Positions 39,373 through 49,577 of a DNA stretch of 64,000 nt are shown one piece after another. This DNA is from Vagococcus bubulae. Its GTDB lineage: Bacteria; Bacillota; Bacilli; Lactobacillales; Vagococcaceae. Both the position numbers and the translations under genes were made by a program. Location of the stretch: the NCBI RefSeq assembly GCF_003950315.1, contig NZ_NGJT01000008.1, positions 1-64,000 of the forward strand. Direction: 5' to 3'. How positions within the stretch are numbered: the first letter of the stretch is position 1; every line of letters begins with the position of its first letter. The notes under the pieces were generated by a model. It was not told where the DNA came from and did not search any database. It was given only the letters and a program-made list of their open reading frames with translations.

Positions 39373-40275
39373 TTAGTTATTTTTTCTTTGTGAAAAACAA
39401 TGAAGAATGGCACCTTTAACATATCTTTCTAAACTAGAATAATCTTCTTTTACTGGTCTAGTTAATAATATTTTAAATGGAATGCTATTACTAAATTTTT
39501 TCATAACTAATCCTTCTGTCAATTGATATTGCAATGGCGAGGGCAATAGCACTACTGCTGTAGATTCTTTTGCAACCGCTGTCAAAAAGTTCCACGAAGA
39601 TGAGGTAAACTTCATTTCTTTTGTGACGCCTTCTTCTTTCAATTTATCAATAATCAACTTATGAGATGAAAAGTCTTTAGTAAACGTAGCTAAAGGATAC
39701 GACTCAATTTCACACCAATCCAATTCTTTCTTTGTAGATAACGGATGATTGTCACTAACAAACGCACATATCTCATCTGTAATTAAAGTAAATTCTTCAT
39801 ATTTTTCTTTATTCAAATACGTTGGGTCAACTAAAACTGCTAAATCAAGTTCGCCTCTTAATAATAAATTATGTAATTTCTTTGAACCTGCTTCAACAAT
39901 CTCTATCTTGACTTCTTCATTTTCAACAATAAATTTTGTAAAAAAACTAGTAAAGTAAATTCGTAGAATCATAGAAGGAATACCAATTCTAATACGTCCC
40001 TTCTTTTTAAGTGACTCTCTTCTAACCATATCATGCATTTCAAAATGTAATTTAGTCATTTGAAGTGCATATTCATAGTATTTTTCACCACATGGAGTCA
40101 ATCCTTTTAGTCGCCCATTTTGTCGGTAAAATAATTCAACATCTTCCGATTTTTCAAAATTAGAGATAAGTTGACTAAGCGATGATTGAGAGATATTTGC
40201 TTTTTTTGAAGCTAATGTCAAGTTTCCACCCGATTCTACTACTTTGATAAAATAACTCAATTGAAAAATATCCAT
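39373..40275 (-). CDS. LysR-family transcriptional regulator
   Basis: This 300-residue LysR-type regulator has an N-terminal winged helix (about 1-60: LSYFIKVVESGGNLTLASKKANISQSSLSQLISNFEK) and a C-terminal periplasmic-binding-like effector domain. It lies upstream of the acyl-CoA cluster on the same strand, ended by its own terminator, so it is separately transcribed. Control of thl-hbd-crt-ctfAB is the natural guess; the palindrome at 39209-39220 could be its site. Confidence 0.9.
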   Translation of the reverse strand: MDIFQLSYFIKVVESGGNLTLASKKANISQSSLSQLISNFEKSEDVELFYRQNGRLKGLTPCGEKYYEYALQMTKLHFEMHDMVRRESLKKKGRIRIGIPSMILRIYFTSFFTKFIVENEEVKIEIVEAGSKKLHNLLLRGELDLAVLVDPTYLNKEKYEEFTLITDEICAFVSDNHPLSTKKELDWCEIESYPLATFTKDFSSHKLIIDKLKEEGVTKEMKFTSSSWNFLTAVAKESTAVVLLPSPLQYQLTEGLVMKKFSNSIPFKILLTRPVKEDYSSLERYVKGAILHCFSQRKNN

Positions 40276-40344
40276 TTTTCCCCCTCCAATCCCTTTGCCT
40301 TTATTTTACTATAAAATCTAATTTTTTATATACTTTTAGATTTT

Positions 40345-40389
40345 TAAATAACAAAGCCCTCACGTTAATAGTTAAAATTAACTTGAGGG
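40345..40389 (-). terminator. Intrinsic terminator of the feo operon
   Basis: ATTAAC-TTGAGGG and CCCTCA-CGTTAAT arms (40357-40389, one mismatch) precede CTTTGTTATTT on the minus strand, just after the small Cys-rich membrane protein gene. Confidence 0.7.
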
Positions 40390-40403
40390 ATTATGATGAT
40401 ACT

Positions 40404-40544
40404 CTATTTATCTGAAATCGTTTCTTTTTTTATCGGACAGTCCGCCGAAGAACAATCGCATGTTTTTTCTTTTTTTACACCGTACTTATATACAACCCTA
40501 GCTACTCCTAAAAAAATAATTCCAGCTAAAATAATTGTGCCCAT
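40404..40544 (-). CDS. FeoB-associated Cys-rich membrane protein
   Basis: A 46-residue protein reads MGTIILAGIIFLGVARVVYK, then YGVKKEKTCDCSSADCPI and a short basic/acidic tail. One N-terminal membrane segment is followed by a C-x-C-x4-C cluster. This is the small FeoB-associated Cys-rich family found after feoB in many Firmicutes. ATAGGAGTG lies before ATG 40544. It starts 10 bases after the feoB stop and ends the operon. Its role in iron transport or delivery is not established. Confidence 0.9.
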   Translation of the reverse strand: MGTIILAGIIFLGVARVVYKYGVKKEKTCDCSSADCPIKKETISDK

Positions 40545-40554
40545 ACTATCACTC

Positions 40555-42699
40555 CTATAATATACTGATACCTTCTACACCGACTAATTTTTCTTTTCTA
40601 GGTTTTCTTGTTATTAATATAATCATACCAATAACTAACATACTTGCTACAACTTGTCCTATACCAAACGTACCACCTTCAAATAGGAAATGGCCAAATT
40701 GATAAACAACTAAACTAACGACATAAGCTAATAAGCATTGATAACTTATCGCAAGCGTTGTCCATCTCCAATCATTCATTTCTCGACGTATTGCTCCAAT
40801 CGCAGCAAAACATGGTGCACATAATAGATTAAATAATAAAAATGAATACCCTGCAACTGGTGTTAAACTAGCACTTAATAATGGCCAGTATTCTTGTCCT
40901 GTCTCAGAAACTTCTTGCATATGGCTATAAAGAATACCAAACGTTCCCACCACATTCTCTTTAGCAACTAATCCTGTCACTGTTGCCACTGTTGTTTTCC
41001 AATTTCCCCATCCAAGTGGTACAAAGATAAAGGCAACAGCTTGACCTAAAGATGCTAAAATACTTTGATCTGTTTCTACCATTTGTCCTCTAAAGTTAAA
41101 TGAAGATAAAAACCAAATAATAACGGAACTAGCAAAAATAATCGTCCCTGCTTTTTTCACAAAAGATTTTGAGCGCTCGATCATTTGTCTGACACTATTT
41201 TGAAATCTTGGCATATGATAGTCAGGTAATTCCATAATAAATGGAGCTGTGTCTCCACTGAATAATGCCGTTTTCTTTAATATAATACCGGATAAAACAA
41301 TCGATCCTATCCCCACAAAATAAGCTGATGGTGCAACCCAAGAGCTGTGTGGGAAAAAAGCACCTGCAATAAGACCAATAATAGGTAACTTAGCTGAACA
41401 TGGCATAAACGTTGTTGTCATAATCGTCATACGTCGATCTTTTTCATTTTCTATTGTTCGGCAAGCCATCACTCCTGGAACACCACAACCGGTTGAAATC
41501 AACATTGGAATGAATGATTTGCCAGATAAACCAAAACGTCTGAAAAATCGGTCCATGACAAACGCAATACGTGACATGTATCCACAATCTTCTAGTAGTG
41601 ATAAACATAAAAACAGGACCATTAACTGTGGTAAAAATCCTAGTACCGCACCTACTCCGGCAATAATTCCATCAAGAACAAGCGATTGTAGCCAAGGAGC
41701 AATAGCCATCATCTCCATTAACTTGGTGACATTATCTGGAACAATTTCTCCAAATAATACATCATTTACCCAGTCAGTCCCAATCGTTCCAATGGTTTGG
41801 ATGGATAAATAATAAACTAACCACATCACAAACGCAAAGATTGGTAAAGCTAGCCATCTATTCGTTACTATTTTATCAATTCGATCACTCATACTTAATT
41901 TGTAATCCGTCTCTTTCAAACAACACAAACTGACAACTTGACTGATATAATTATATCGTTCATTGATAATAATGCTTTCACTATCGTCTCCAATAATTTC
42001 TTCTGTCATACTGATAATGTCTTCAATTTCTTTTTTCACTTCATCAGACATGACGTTTCGTGAACAAACTGTTTCATCTCTTTCAAATAACTTGATACTG
42101 TACCATCTTTTTTGATGAGTTAGTATATTGTCTGGTAATAACTCACTTATTTCAGACAAAGCCACTTCTAATCGATTGTCATATAGAGGAAAATCGGGAA
42201 TTCTTCCATGAACAAATAGCTTATCTATTTCTACAAGGGCGTCAGATAGCCCTTCTTTTTTAGTCACACTCATTTTTACTACAGGAATCCCTAAAGAATA
42301 AGCTAATTTTTCTTCATTTAACCGAATTCCTTTTTTCTCAACCACATCCATCATATTTAATGATAGAATCATTGGAATCCCTAACTCTAATAATTGCGTC
42401 GTTAAATAAAGGTTTCTTTCTAAGTTACTTGCATCAATGATATTCAGAATACCAGATGGATTATCTTGTAATAGATAATCCCGTGCGACTACTTCTTCTG
42501 GTGTATAAGGTGACAATGAATAAATTCCTGGTAAATCTTGCAGAACAATATTTGGGTTCTTTTTTAATTTACCTTCTTTTTTTTCTACTGTCACACCTGG
42601 CCAGTTCCCTACTGATTGATTAGACCCTGTTAACTCGTTAAATAAACTTGTTTTTCCACTATTAGGATTTCCAACTAATGCGATTTGTTTTTTTGTCAT
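40555..42699 (-). CDS. feoB: Ferrous iron transport protein B
   Basis: This 714-residue Fe2+ transporter has an N-terminal G-protein domain: G1 GNPNSGKTS (10-18), G3 DLPG and G4 NMMD. After a helical linker come membrane segments with the gate-like motifs, including FMPCSAKLPIIG and the LLCAPCFAAIGAIRRE region. All expected parts are present at normal length. It begins two bases after feoA and is followed by the small Cys-rich protein. Confidence 0.97.
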   Translation of the reverse strand: MTKKQIALVGNPNSGKTSLFNELTGSNQSVGNWPGVTVEKKEGKLKKNPNIVLQDLPGIYSLSPYTPEEVVARDYLLQDNPSGILNIIDASNLERNLYLTTQLLELGIPMILSLNMMDVVEKKGIRLNEEKLAYSLGIPVVKMSVTKKEGLSDALVEIDKLFVHGRIPDFPLYDNRLEVALSEISELLPDNILTHQKRWYSIKLFERDETVCSRNVMSDEVKKEIEDIISMTEEIIGDDSESIIINERYNYISQVVSLCCLKETDYKLSMSDRIDKIVTNRWLALPIFAFVMWLVYYLSIQTIGTIGTDWVNDVLFGEIVPDNVTKLMEMMAIAPWLQSLVLDGIIAGVGAVLGFLPQLMVLFLCLSLLEDCGYMSRIAFVMDRFFRRFGLSGKSFIPMLISTGCGVPGVMACRTIENEKDRRMTIMTTTFMPCSAKLPIIGLIAGAFFPHSSWVAPSAYFVGIGSIVLSGIILKKTALFSGDTAPFIMELPDYHMPRFQNSVRQMIERSKSFVKKAGTIIFASSVIIWFLSSFNFRGQMVETDQSILASLGQAVAFIFVPLGWGNWKTTVATVTGLVAKENVVGTFGILYSHMQEVSETGQEYWPLLSASLTPVAGYSFLLFNLLCAPCFAAIGAIRREMNDWRWTTLAISYQCLLAYVVSLVVYQFGHFLFEGGTFGIGQVVASMLVIGMIILITRKPRKEKLVGVEGISIL

Positions 42700-42701
42700 A
42701 G

Positions 42702-43172
42702 CTACACCTCTTTAACCAAAATTAACGATGCTTCTTGTTTTCTCAAACTAAGTTCATAACCTCTAACCGTAATTTCAATCGGATCACCTAAAGGAGCATA
42801 TTGTTTCACCTGAACGAGTACACCCTTTGTTAGTCCCATATCCATCAATCGCCGTTTTAATGCTCCTTTTGCAGTAAAATCAATCACTTGTGCATGTTTA
42901 CCAATACCAATTTCATCCAATGTTTTAAGCTCGCCAGAATTTTTTTCTATATCTTCACTAACTTGGATAAATTCTGCAATAGTATCATCTATTCCTATTT
43001 TTGTCCCTTTAAATAGAACAATAAATGGTTGATTTTTTTTATTCGATAATAACACCATCTCTGTTCCTGGTAGTAATCCCAAATTTTTTAAATGTTTTCC
43101 ATGAGATTCTTGACCATTAAACGCAACAAATTGATAGACTTTATTCATCTGACAATCCTTCAATTTTTTCAT
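42702..43172 (-). CDS. feoA: FeoA protein with two tandem FeoA domains
   Basis: FeoA is an SH3-like cytoplasmic partner of FeoB, usually about 75 residues. This protein has 156 residues and two copies: one at 1-70 (KHLKNLGLLPGTEMVLL) and one at 80-156 (KRRLMDMGLTKGVLVQVKQYAPLGDPIEITVRGYELSLRKQEASLI). The second copy is the more canonical. Tandem FeoA proteins are known in Firmicutes. It heads the feo operon behind a Fur-type box. Confidence 0.93.
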   Translation of the reverse strand: MKKLKDCQMNKVYQFVAFNGQESHGKHLKNLGLLPGTEMVLLSNKKNQPFIVLFKGTKIGIDDTIAEFIQVSEDIEKNSGELKTLDEIGIGKHAQVIDFTAKGALKRRLMDMGLTKGVLVQVKQYAPLGDPIEITVRGYELSLRKQEASLILVKEV

Positions 43173-43204
43173 TTTTTCACCTATGTTTATTTTTTCTATT
43201 AATC

Positions 43205-43223
43205 AATAATGAAAACCATTCTC
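43205..43223. promoter_or_regulatory. Fur-type box upstream of feoA
   Basis: AATAATGAAAACCATTCTC matches the 19-base Fur consensus (GATAATGATAATCATTATC) in about 14 positions. It lies just downstream of the predicted -10 box, where bound Fur-Fe2+ would block transcription. Confidence 0.7.
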
Positions 43224-43236
43224 ATTTAATAAACTA

Positions 43237-43265
43237 ATCATACACTTGTCAGGAAAAACCGTCAA
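43237..43265 (-). promoter_or_regulatory. feo operon promoter
   Basis: On the minus strand TTGACG (43260-43265), a 17-base spacer and TATGAT (43237-43242) lie about 65 bases before feoA. The Fur-type box adjoins it downstream. Confidence 0.8.
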
Positions 43266-43309
43266 TCTATATTGTGAAAAAAATCATTTAGGTTTTAAAA
43301 AATAACACT

Positions 43310-43361
43310 ATACTAAAAAATCCTATGAAATTGCTACTTAAATAGTAAGCATTTCATAGGA
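43310..43361 (-). terminator. Intrinsic terminator of the bgl operon
   Basis: TCCTATGAAAT / ATTTCATAGGA arms (43321-43361), with extra internal pairing, are followed on the minus strand by TTTTTTAG. It lies just after the bglA stop. Confidence 0.88.
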
Positions 43362-43371
43362 TAAATTTTAT

Positions 43372-44823
<1,452 letters not shown>

Positions 44824-44826
44824 TCA

Positions 44827-46707
44827 TTAGATTATTGTCAATATTTTATCTGATTCATTAACTGAACCAGTTTTATCTACGTTAACTTCTTTAAAATCAT
44901 TTGAATTAGTAATCACGATAGGTGTAGTGGTATCATAGCCTTTTTCTTTGATTTTTTCTAAATCAAATTTAAGTAACACATCACCTTTTTTCACTTTGTC
45001 ACCGACGTGAACTTGTGGTGTAAAATGCTCTCCATTTAAATTGACTGTTTCAAGTCCAACATGAATTAAAATATCTAATCCTGTTGTTGATTTAATCCCA
45101 ATCGCATGTCCTGTTTCAAAAAAGACATCAATCGTCCCATCACATGGTGCCACTACTTCTCCTTTTTCAGGAATAATTGCCAAGCCTTGTCCTAATAGAT
45201 TATCTGCAAATGTTTTATCATTTACTTTTGATAGTTCAATCGCTTCACCTTGTAGCGGACTAAATACTTCTTTTATTTGGTTTAATGGTTCAATAGTTGC
45301 TTCTTCTACTTCTTCTTCATAAGACTCATCTTTAATGTCTTCAAACCCTAGTAAATAAGTAGCGATAAATGAAACAGCGATAGTCACACCCATCGTAATT
45401 AAAGCATAAAGGATTGACGCACGATTGCCTTTTTCAATATATTGAGGGAACGTAATGATAGCTGGTGTGGCAATACCATAAGCTTTTAATTGAAATAGTC
45501 CGCCAATAATCCCACCTGTTGCTGCTCCAATACAAGCTCCCATCATTGGACGTTTTAATCGGACCGTTACTCCGTATAATGCTGGCTCAGTAATCCCTGC
45601 TAATAAAGCTGAAAAGGCAGATGAACCGGCAACTTGTTTTAAATCTTTATTTTTAGATTTAATGGCTACAGCTAATGAAGCCCCACCTTGAGCTAAGTTT
45701 GAACATAATTCTGCAATACACATAAAGGCTTCATAACCTGTTGTGGCAATCATGCTTAATTTAATCGGTGTAAACACATGATGCATTCCTACCATAACAA
45801 TAAATGGGTAAACCCCTGCAACTAAACCTATTGCAACAAACCCTAGTTTATCATGAATAAAGTATATCACGTCTGATAAAACATTACCTATAATAGCCCC
45901 AATTGGTCCCACTATCACTAAAGCAATTGGTGCTGCAATCAGTAAGACTAACATAGGTTTTAAGAAATTTTTTGTAATAGCTGGTGTGATTTTATCCACA
46001 AATGGTTCGATGTAAGACAAAATCCACACGCTTAAAATAATTGGAATAACAGAGTACGCATAGTTTGCGTAAGTCACTGGAATGATATTAAAAAATTTAA
46101 CAGTTTCTCCAGCATCTTTGGCAGTATTCATCAATGTTATAAAATTTGGGTGAAGCATAATTGCTGCTATTGTCGCAGCGTAATAAGGATTTGTTTTAAA
46201 TTTAGATGCCGCTGAAATACCAATTAGAATTGGCATAAAGAAGAATGCCCCATCACCAATCACTGAAAGTAATTGATACGTTTGACTTCCCTCACTTAAC
46301 CAACCAATCATTGGTAACACAGTTAAAAGCACTTTAATCATCGCCGCACCAATCAGTGCAGGAATAACTGGTGCCATACAACCAGAGATAACATCTAGTA
46401 TTTTAGAAAAAATCCCTTCATCATTATCTTTTTTAGGTGTATCGTCACTGTTTTCTGTTTTAAAGTTTCCTAATTTAACCACTTCTTTGTAGACAGCACC
46501 CACTTCATTTCCAATAATAATTTGATATTGTCCGCCTTTTTTCATAATACCAAGAACGCCTTTTATACGCTCTACTTTGGTATCATCTACAATCGACTCG
46601 TCTTTTAACACAAATCTTAAACGTGTCATACAATGTACTACGCTAATCACATTTTTCTCTCCACCGACTTCTTTTAAAATATCCGATGCTACTTTTTGAT
46701 AATCCAT
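44827..46707 (-). CDS. bglP: PTS beta-glucoside EIIBCA permease
   Basis: This 626-residue fusion has domains in the order B-C-A. EIIB has phospho-Cys C26 (VVHCMTRLRF), the EIIC membrane domain spans about 105-460 (GITEPALYGV is the family motif), and the C-terminal EIIA of the glucose type has its His in DILIHVGLETV near residue 541. It imports aryl- or beta-glucosides as 6-phosphates. It is expressed under the RAT/terminator switch upstream of the antiterminator gene. Confidence 0.95.
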   Translation of the reverse strand: MDYQKVASDILKEVGGEKNVISVVHCMTRLRFVLKDESIVDDTKVERIKGVLGIMKKGGQYQIIIGNEVGAVYKEVVKLGNFKTENSDDTPKKDNDEGIFSKILDVISGCMAPVIPALIGAAMIKVLLTVLPMIGWLSEGSQTYQLLSVIGDGAFFFMPILIGISAASKFKTNPYYAATIAAIMLHPNFITLMNTAKDAGETVKFFNIIPVTYANYAYSVIPIILSVWILSYIEPFVDKITPAITKNFLKPMLVLLIAAPIALVIVGPIGAIIGNVLSDVIYFIHDKLGFVAIGLVAGVYPFIVMVGMHHVFTPIKLSMIATTGYEAFMCIAELCSNLAQGGASLAVAIKSKNKDLKQVAGSSAFSALLAGITEPALYGVTVRLKRPMMGACIGAATGGIIGGLFQLKAYGIATPAIITFPQYIEKGNRASILYALITMGVTIAVSFIATYLLGFEDIKDESYEEEVEEATIEPLNQIKEVFSPLQGEAIELSKVNDKTFADNLLGQGLAIIPEKGEVVAPCDGTIDVFFETGHAIGIKSTTGLDILIHVGLETVNLNGEHFTPQVHVGDKVKKGDVLLKFDLEKIKEKGYDTTTPIVITNSNDFKEVNVDKTGSVNESDKILTII

Positions 46708-46711
46708 TTTC

Positions 46712-47563
46712 TTAACCTTCCTCGCTTGTTATTTTGGCATTTTTTGTAATTTTTTCTATATGTAACAATAAATACAATTGTTCATCCGAATTTAGATGAT
46801 AGTGATAGTTTTTAGATAAATAATTATCGATTTTAACCACACACTCATAACTTTCCACATACTTTTCTTTAAATAAATCAAACATATCGTCATTCTCACT
46901 AGTGTAAACTTGCTTATCAATAACCCGTTGTGCAAAGAATTTTAAATGTGTCACAAATCGATAGTAATAAATTGATTCTTCATTAAACTCCATCCGAAAT
47001 GTAAACTTGATAATATTAATAATTTCTTGCATGAGTTTTGACATATCGTTAATATCGACTAAATTATCTAATTGTCCGTTGATTAAATGTTGTGCGATAT
47101 AGGCAGCTTCATCTTCTGAAAACGCCACATCAAACCGTTGATTGACTTCTTTAACACCTAGCATGCCCACTTCAAATTCATCTTTAAATAAGCGTTTGAT
47201 ATCCATCAGCAATGGATTAGCAACCTCAATCCCTTTATTAATACGTTCGACTGCACCATGAAGATGTTCTGTTAAAGAAACATAAATGATATCGTCTATT
47301 TTTTTACCATATTCTTTTTCCATAACAAAAATAAGTCGCTCAGTTATTTCTAAATAATCTTCTGGTATATCTGAAAACACATTTTTAAAGCGATCAATAA
47401 TTTTGGAATTAATATTTGAAAAAATTTTGTATCGATTACTTGGCTCAACTATTTGACCATTCTTTTTACCAAATGCTATGCCAACACCCATGACAACCAC
47501 TTCATTCCCTGTATCATCTTGAGAAATGAAGGCATTATTATTTAGTATCTTGATAATTTTAAT
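46712..47563 (-). CDS. licT: BglG/LicT-family transcriptional antiterminator
   Basis: An N-terminal RNA-binding domain (about 1-55: IKILNNNAFISQDDTGNEVVVMGVGIAFGKK) is followed by two PTS regulation domains with conserved His (LTEHL and AQHLING in the first, TYVTHLKFFAQR-like FVTHLKFF in the second). It binds the RAT at 47648-47676 and prevents termination when beta-glucosides are available. The best start is ATT 47563, five bases after AAAGGAAGTGA and matching the family N-terminus. GTG 47572 and TTG 47590 lie inside the binding site or the terminator. Length is then 284 residues. Confidence 0.9.
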   Translation of the reverse strand: MKIIKILNNNAFISQDDTGNEVVVMGVGIAFGKKNGQIVEPSNRYKIFSNINSKIIDRFKNVFSDIPEDYLEITERLIFVMEKEYGKKIDDIIYVSLTEHLHGAVERINKGIEVANPLLMDIKRLFKDEFEVGMLGVKEVNQRFDVAFSEDEAAYIAQHLINGQLDNLVDINDMSKLMQEIINIIKFTFRMEFNEESIYYYRFVTHLKFFAQRVIDKQVYTSENDDMFDLFKEKYVESYECVVKIDNYLSKNYHYHLNSDEQLYLLLHIEKITKNAKITSEEG

Positions 47564-47580
47564 GACTATCACTTCCTTTC

Positions 47581-47655
47581 TGAAAAGCAAAAAAGCAAAA
47601 CCTCAAACAAGCCGTCATCTCCATTTAGAGAGTACGCCTTCGTCTGAGGTTTTGC
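47581..47655 (-). terminator. Conditional terminator in the bgl leader
   Basis: GCAAAACCTCA (47595-47605) and TGAGGTTTTGC (47645-47655) form the stem, with a long loop, and are followed on the minus strand by TTTTTTGCTTTTC. It shares its 5' arm with the RAT, so the two structures exclude each other. Confidence 0.9.
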
Positions 47656-47676
47656 CTGCTTGACCAGTTACAATCC
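47648..47676 (-). promoter_or_regulatory. Ribonucleic antiterminator (RAT) of the bgl operon
   Basis: On the minus strand GGATTGTAACTGG, then TCAAGCAGGCAAAACC, is a close match to the LicT/BglG-type RAT. It overlaps the 5' arm of the terminator, the classic arrangement for beta-glucoside induction. Confidence 0.9.
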
Positions 47677-47688
47677 TTATTTGATTTC

Positions 47689-47717
47689 ATGATACCATGT
47701 GTTTTTATTTGCTTCAA
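47689..47717 (-). promoter_or_regulatory. bgl operon promoter
   Basis: On the minus strand TTGAAG (47712-47717), 17 bases and TATCAT (47689-47694) lie a few bases before the RAT. Confidence 0.7.
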
Positions 47718-47799
47718 CACATTTTTAATTTTTTCATACAATATTCAAACATAACTAACAACTAAAGCATAATTAATTTATTAGCTTCAGTAAATTAAA

Positions 47800-47873
47800 C
47801 GTCCCTGATACGATTTGAACGTACGACACCCGTCTTAGGAGGACGGTGCTCTATCCAGCTGAGCTACAGGGAC
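47800..47873 (-). tRNA. tRNA-Arg, anticodon CCU
   Basis: The minus strand gives GTCCCTG acceptor arm, TAGCTCAGCTGGATAGAGCA D-arm, CCGTC-CTCCTAA-GACGG anticodon arm with anticodon CCT, GTTCAAATC T-loop and CAGGGAC 3' arm. The CCA end is not encoded. It decodes AGG. It stands alone. Confidence 0.96.
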
Positions 47874-47935
47874 ATCAAAGATATTATGATTTTCTCACTT
47901 TTATCAGTAAAAGTCTAGTCACAATATCCTGCGTA

Positions 47936-48259
47936 TTAGTTTACACCATCCATCAATTTCTCTGCATATTCAAATACTTTAGAGCCATCCATCAATCCAT
48001 AATCTGTCATATCTATGTTTTTAACTGGAATATCTGAATTATTTAACGCTTGCTTGATGTCATTTTTTAAATACCTAACTTGTGGGCCTAAAAGATAGAC
48101 GTCTGTTTGTTCATTTTGAATATCTTTTTCAACTTCTGATGCTGATATTGCTACGATATCGACATTTTTTTCTTTCATATCTGCTGCTCGTCTCATACGA
48201 TTTACTAATAAATTCGTGCTCATACCTGCCAAACAGACTAAAACAATCCGCTTTTTCAT
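47936..48259 (-). CDS. PTS lactose/cellobiose-family EIIB component (orphan)
   Basis: This 107-residue EIIB of the cellobiose/chitobiose type has C9 in VLVCLAGMSTN as the phospho-acceptor in the phosphate loop. DVYLLGPQVRYL is the family's second block. No EIIA or EIIC gene adjoins it; the partners must lie elsewhere, or the protein serves regulation. It sits between the tRNA-Arg and the helicase gene. Confidence 0.9.
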   Translation of the reverse strand: MKKRIVLVCLAGMSTNLLVNRMRRAADMKEKNVDIVAISASEVEKDIQNEQTDVYLLGPQVRYLKNDIKQALNNSDIPVKNIDMTDYGLMDGSKVFEYAEKLMDGVN

Positions 48260-48280
48260 GCCTTCCCCCTCATAAAAACA

Positions 48281-49573
48281 TTATTTCCATTTAGCTCCTT
48301 TATTCTTTTGTTTCTTAGTTCTGTTTTTTTTCTTTTTCTTTTTTGGTGTTTCCATTTTTTCACGATTGCCTTCTTCTTTTTTAGCGATGGGTTTTACTTT
48401 TTCTTCTTTTACTGGTCGAACTTCTTTACTCTCTTCTTCCATGTGCGTATCTGGCTTTTCCGTCGCTAATCTTCCATGAGTTGCAAAAAACTCTGTTCCT
48501 GTTTTTCCGACTTCTTTATACAATCGATTTAGTTCTCGTTTTTCTCCATCATTAACTAAACTAATCACTGTTCCTTGTTTTCCCATACGACCCACACGAC
48601 CTGCACGGTGAATGTAATCTGGAACACTTTGAGCTAAGTCATACTGAATGACATAATCCAAATCAGAAAAATCTAATCCTCTAGCTCCTAAGTCAGTTGT
48701 TAATAACAATGATACTTGTCCTGTTTCAAAGTCATGTATCGCGCGTTTTCGTTCTACTTGGTGTTGATCAGAAGCGAGCGTTTGATGTTTAATACCTAGA
48801 TAATTTAATCGCTCAGATACTGCCCCTAACTCGCTCACTTGATTAAAAAATACTAGTCCTTTAAATCCATCTACATGAGCCAATCGACGCAATACTTCAG
48901 AACGTTTTCTAACAGGAGTCATAATAAAGCCATGCTGAATGCTTCCTTTAGTATTATCTTCTTCTGTCACATCAATCACACGTAACTCTGTTCTAAACAA
49001 TGTATCCATTCTTGGTAATATTTGCTCGCCTGTAGCAGAGGTTGCCACAATTTGTGTGTCTGCTTGTACACTTTTAATAATACCTTTAGTTGAGTTAAAA
49101 TCGGCATCACTTAACAAATCATCCACCTCATCCAAGACTAATGTTTGGATTAAATGAGCTTTAATTTTTTTTAGTTTAATTAATTCAAGTACTCGCCCGG
49201 GTGTCCCAACTAATACTTCTGGACGTTTTTTTAATCGTTCGATTTGTCGCTTAACATTTGCCCCACCGATAATGGCTTGAACATTTAATTCCAATCCTTT
49301 AGCCCATATTCTTGTGACGTCAGCCACTTGACTTGCTAATTCTTGTGATGGCAAAATAATTAAGAGTTGATTTCCATTTCCTTGAATCACTTTTTGTAAT
49401 AATGGCAACAAATAAGCCACCGTTTTTCCTGATCCTGTCGGAGAAATACCTAACACACTTTCACTCTCTAATAACAATGGATATAGGGTACTTTGAATTA
49501 ATGTCGGTTCCCCGTAGCTCTGTTTATCCCATTCTTTTTGCCAAACTTCTGGCAATAATTCTAACATACTCAT
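48281..49573 (-). CDS. DEAD-box-type RNA helicase (DEVD variant)
   Basis: This 430-residue ATP-dependent RNA helicase has the Q motif with Q27 (GEPTLIQ), motif I GSGKT (47-51), TPGR (124-127), motif II DEVD (148-151) in place of DEAD, SAT (178-180) and HRAGRVGR. The C-terminal 50 residues are strongly basic and lysine-rich, probably an RNA-binding tail. It is likely involved in mRNA turnover or ribosome assembly, especially in the cold. It starts at ATG 49573; its AGAGGG site overlaps the stop of the upstream oxidoreductase gene, so they are co-translated. Confidence 0.92.
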   Translation of the reverse strand: MSMLELLPEVWQKEWDKQSYGEPTLIQSTLYPLLLESESVLGISPTGSGKTVAYLLPLLQKVIQGNGNQLLIILPSQELASQVADVTRIWAKGLELNVQAIIGGANVKRQIERLKKRPEVLVGTPGRVLELIKLKKIKAHLIQTLVLDEVDDLLSDADFNSTKGIIKSVQADTQIVATSATGEQILPRMDTLFRTELRVIDVTEEDNTKGSIQHGFIMTPVRKRSEVLRRLAHVDGFKGLVFFNQVSELGAVSERLNYLGIKHQTLASDQHQVERKRAIHDFETGQVSLLLTTDLGARGLDFSDLDYVIQYDLAQSVPDYIHRAGRVGRMGKQGTVISLVNDGEKRELNRLYKEVGKTGTEFFATHGRLATEKPDTHMEEESKEVRPVKEEKVKPIAKKEEGNREKMETPKKKKKKNRTKKQKNKGAKWK

Positions 49574-49577
49574 ACTT

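Noticed and set aside
47601-47655. Bgl leader hairpin as a mobile-element inverted repeat
   Set aside because: It overlaps a clear RAT and is followed by a T run directly before the antiterminator gene, so regulation explains it.
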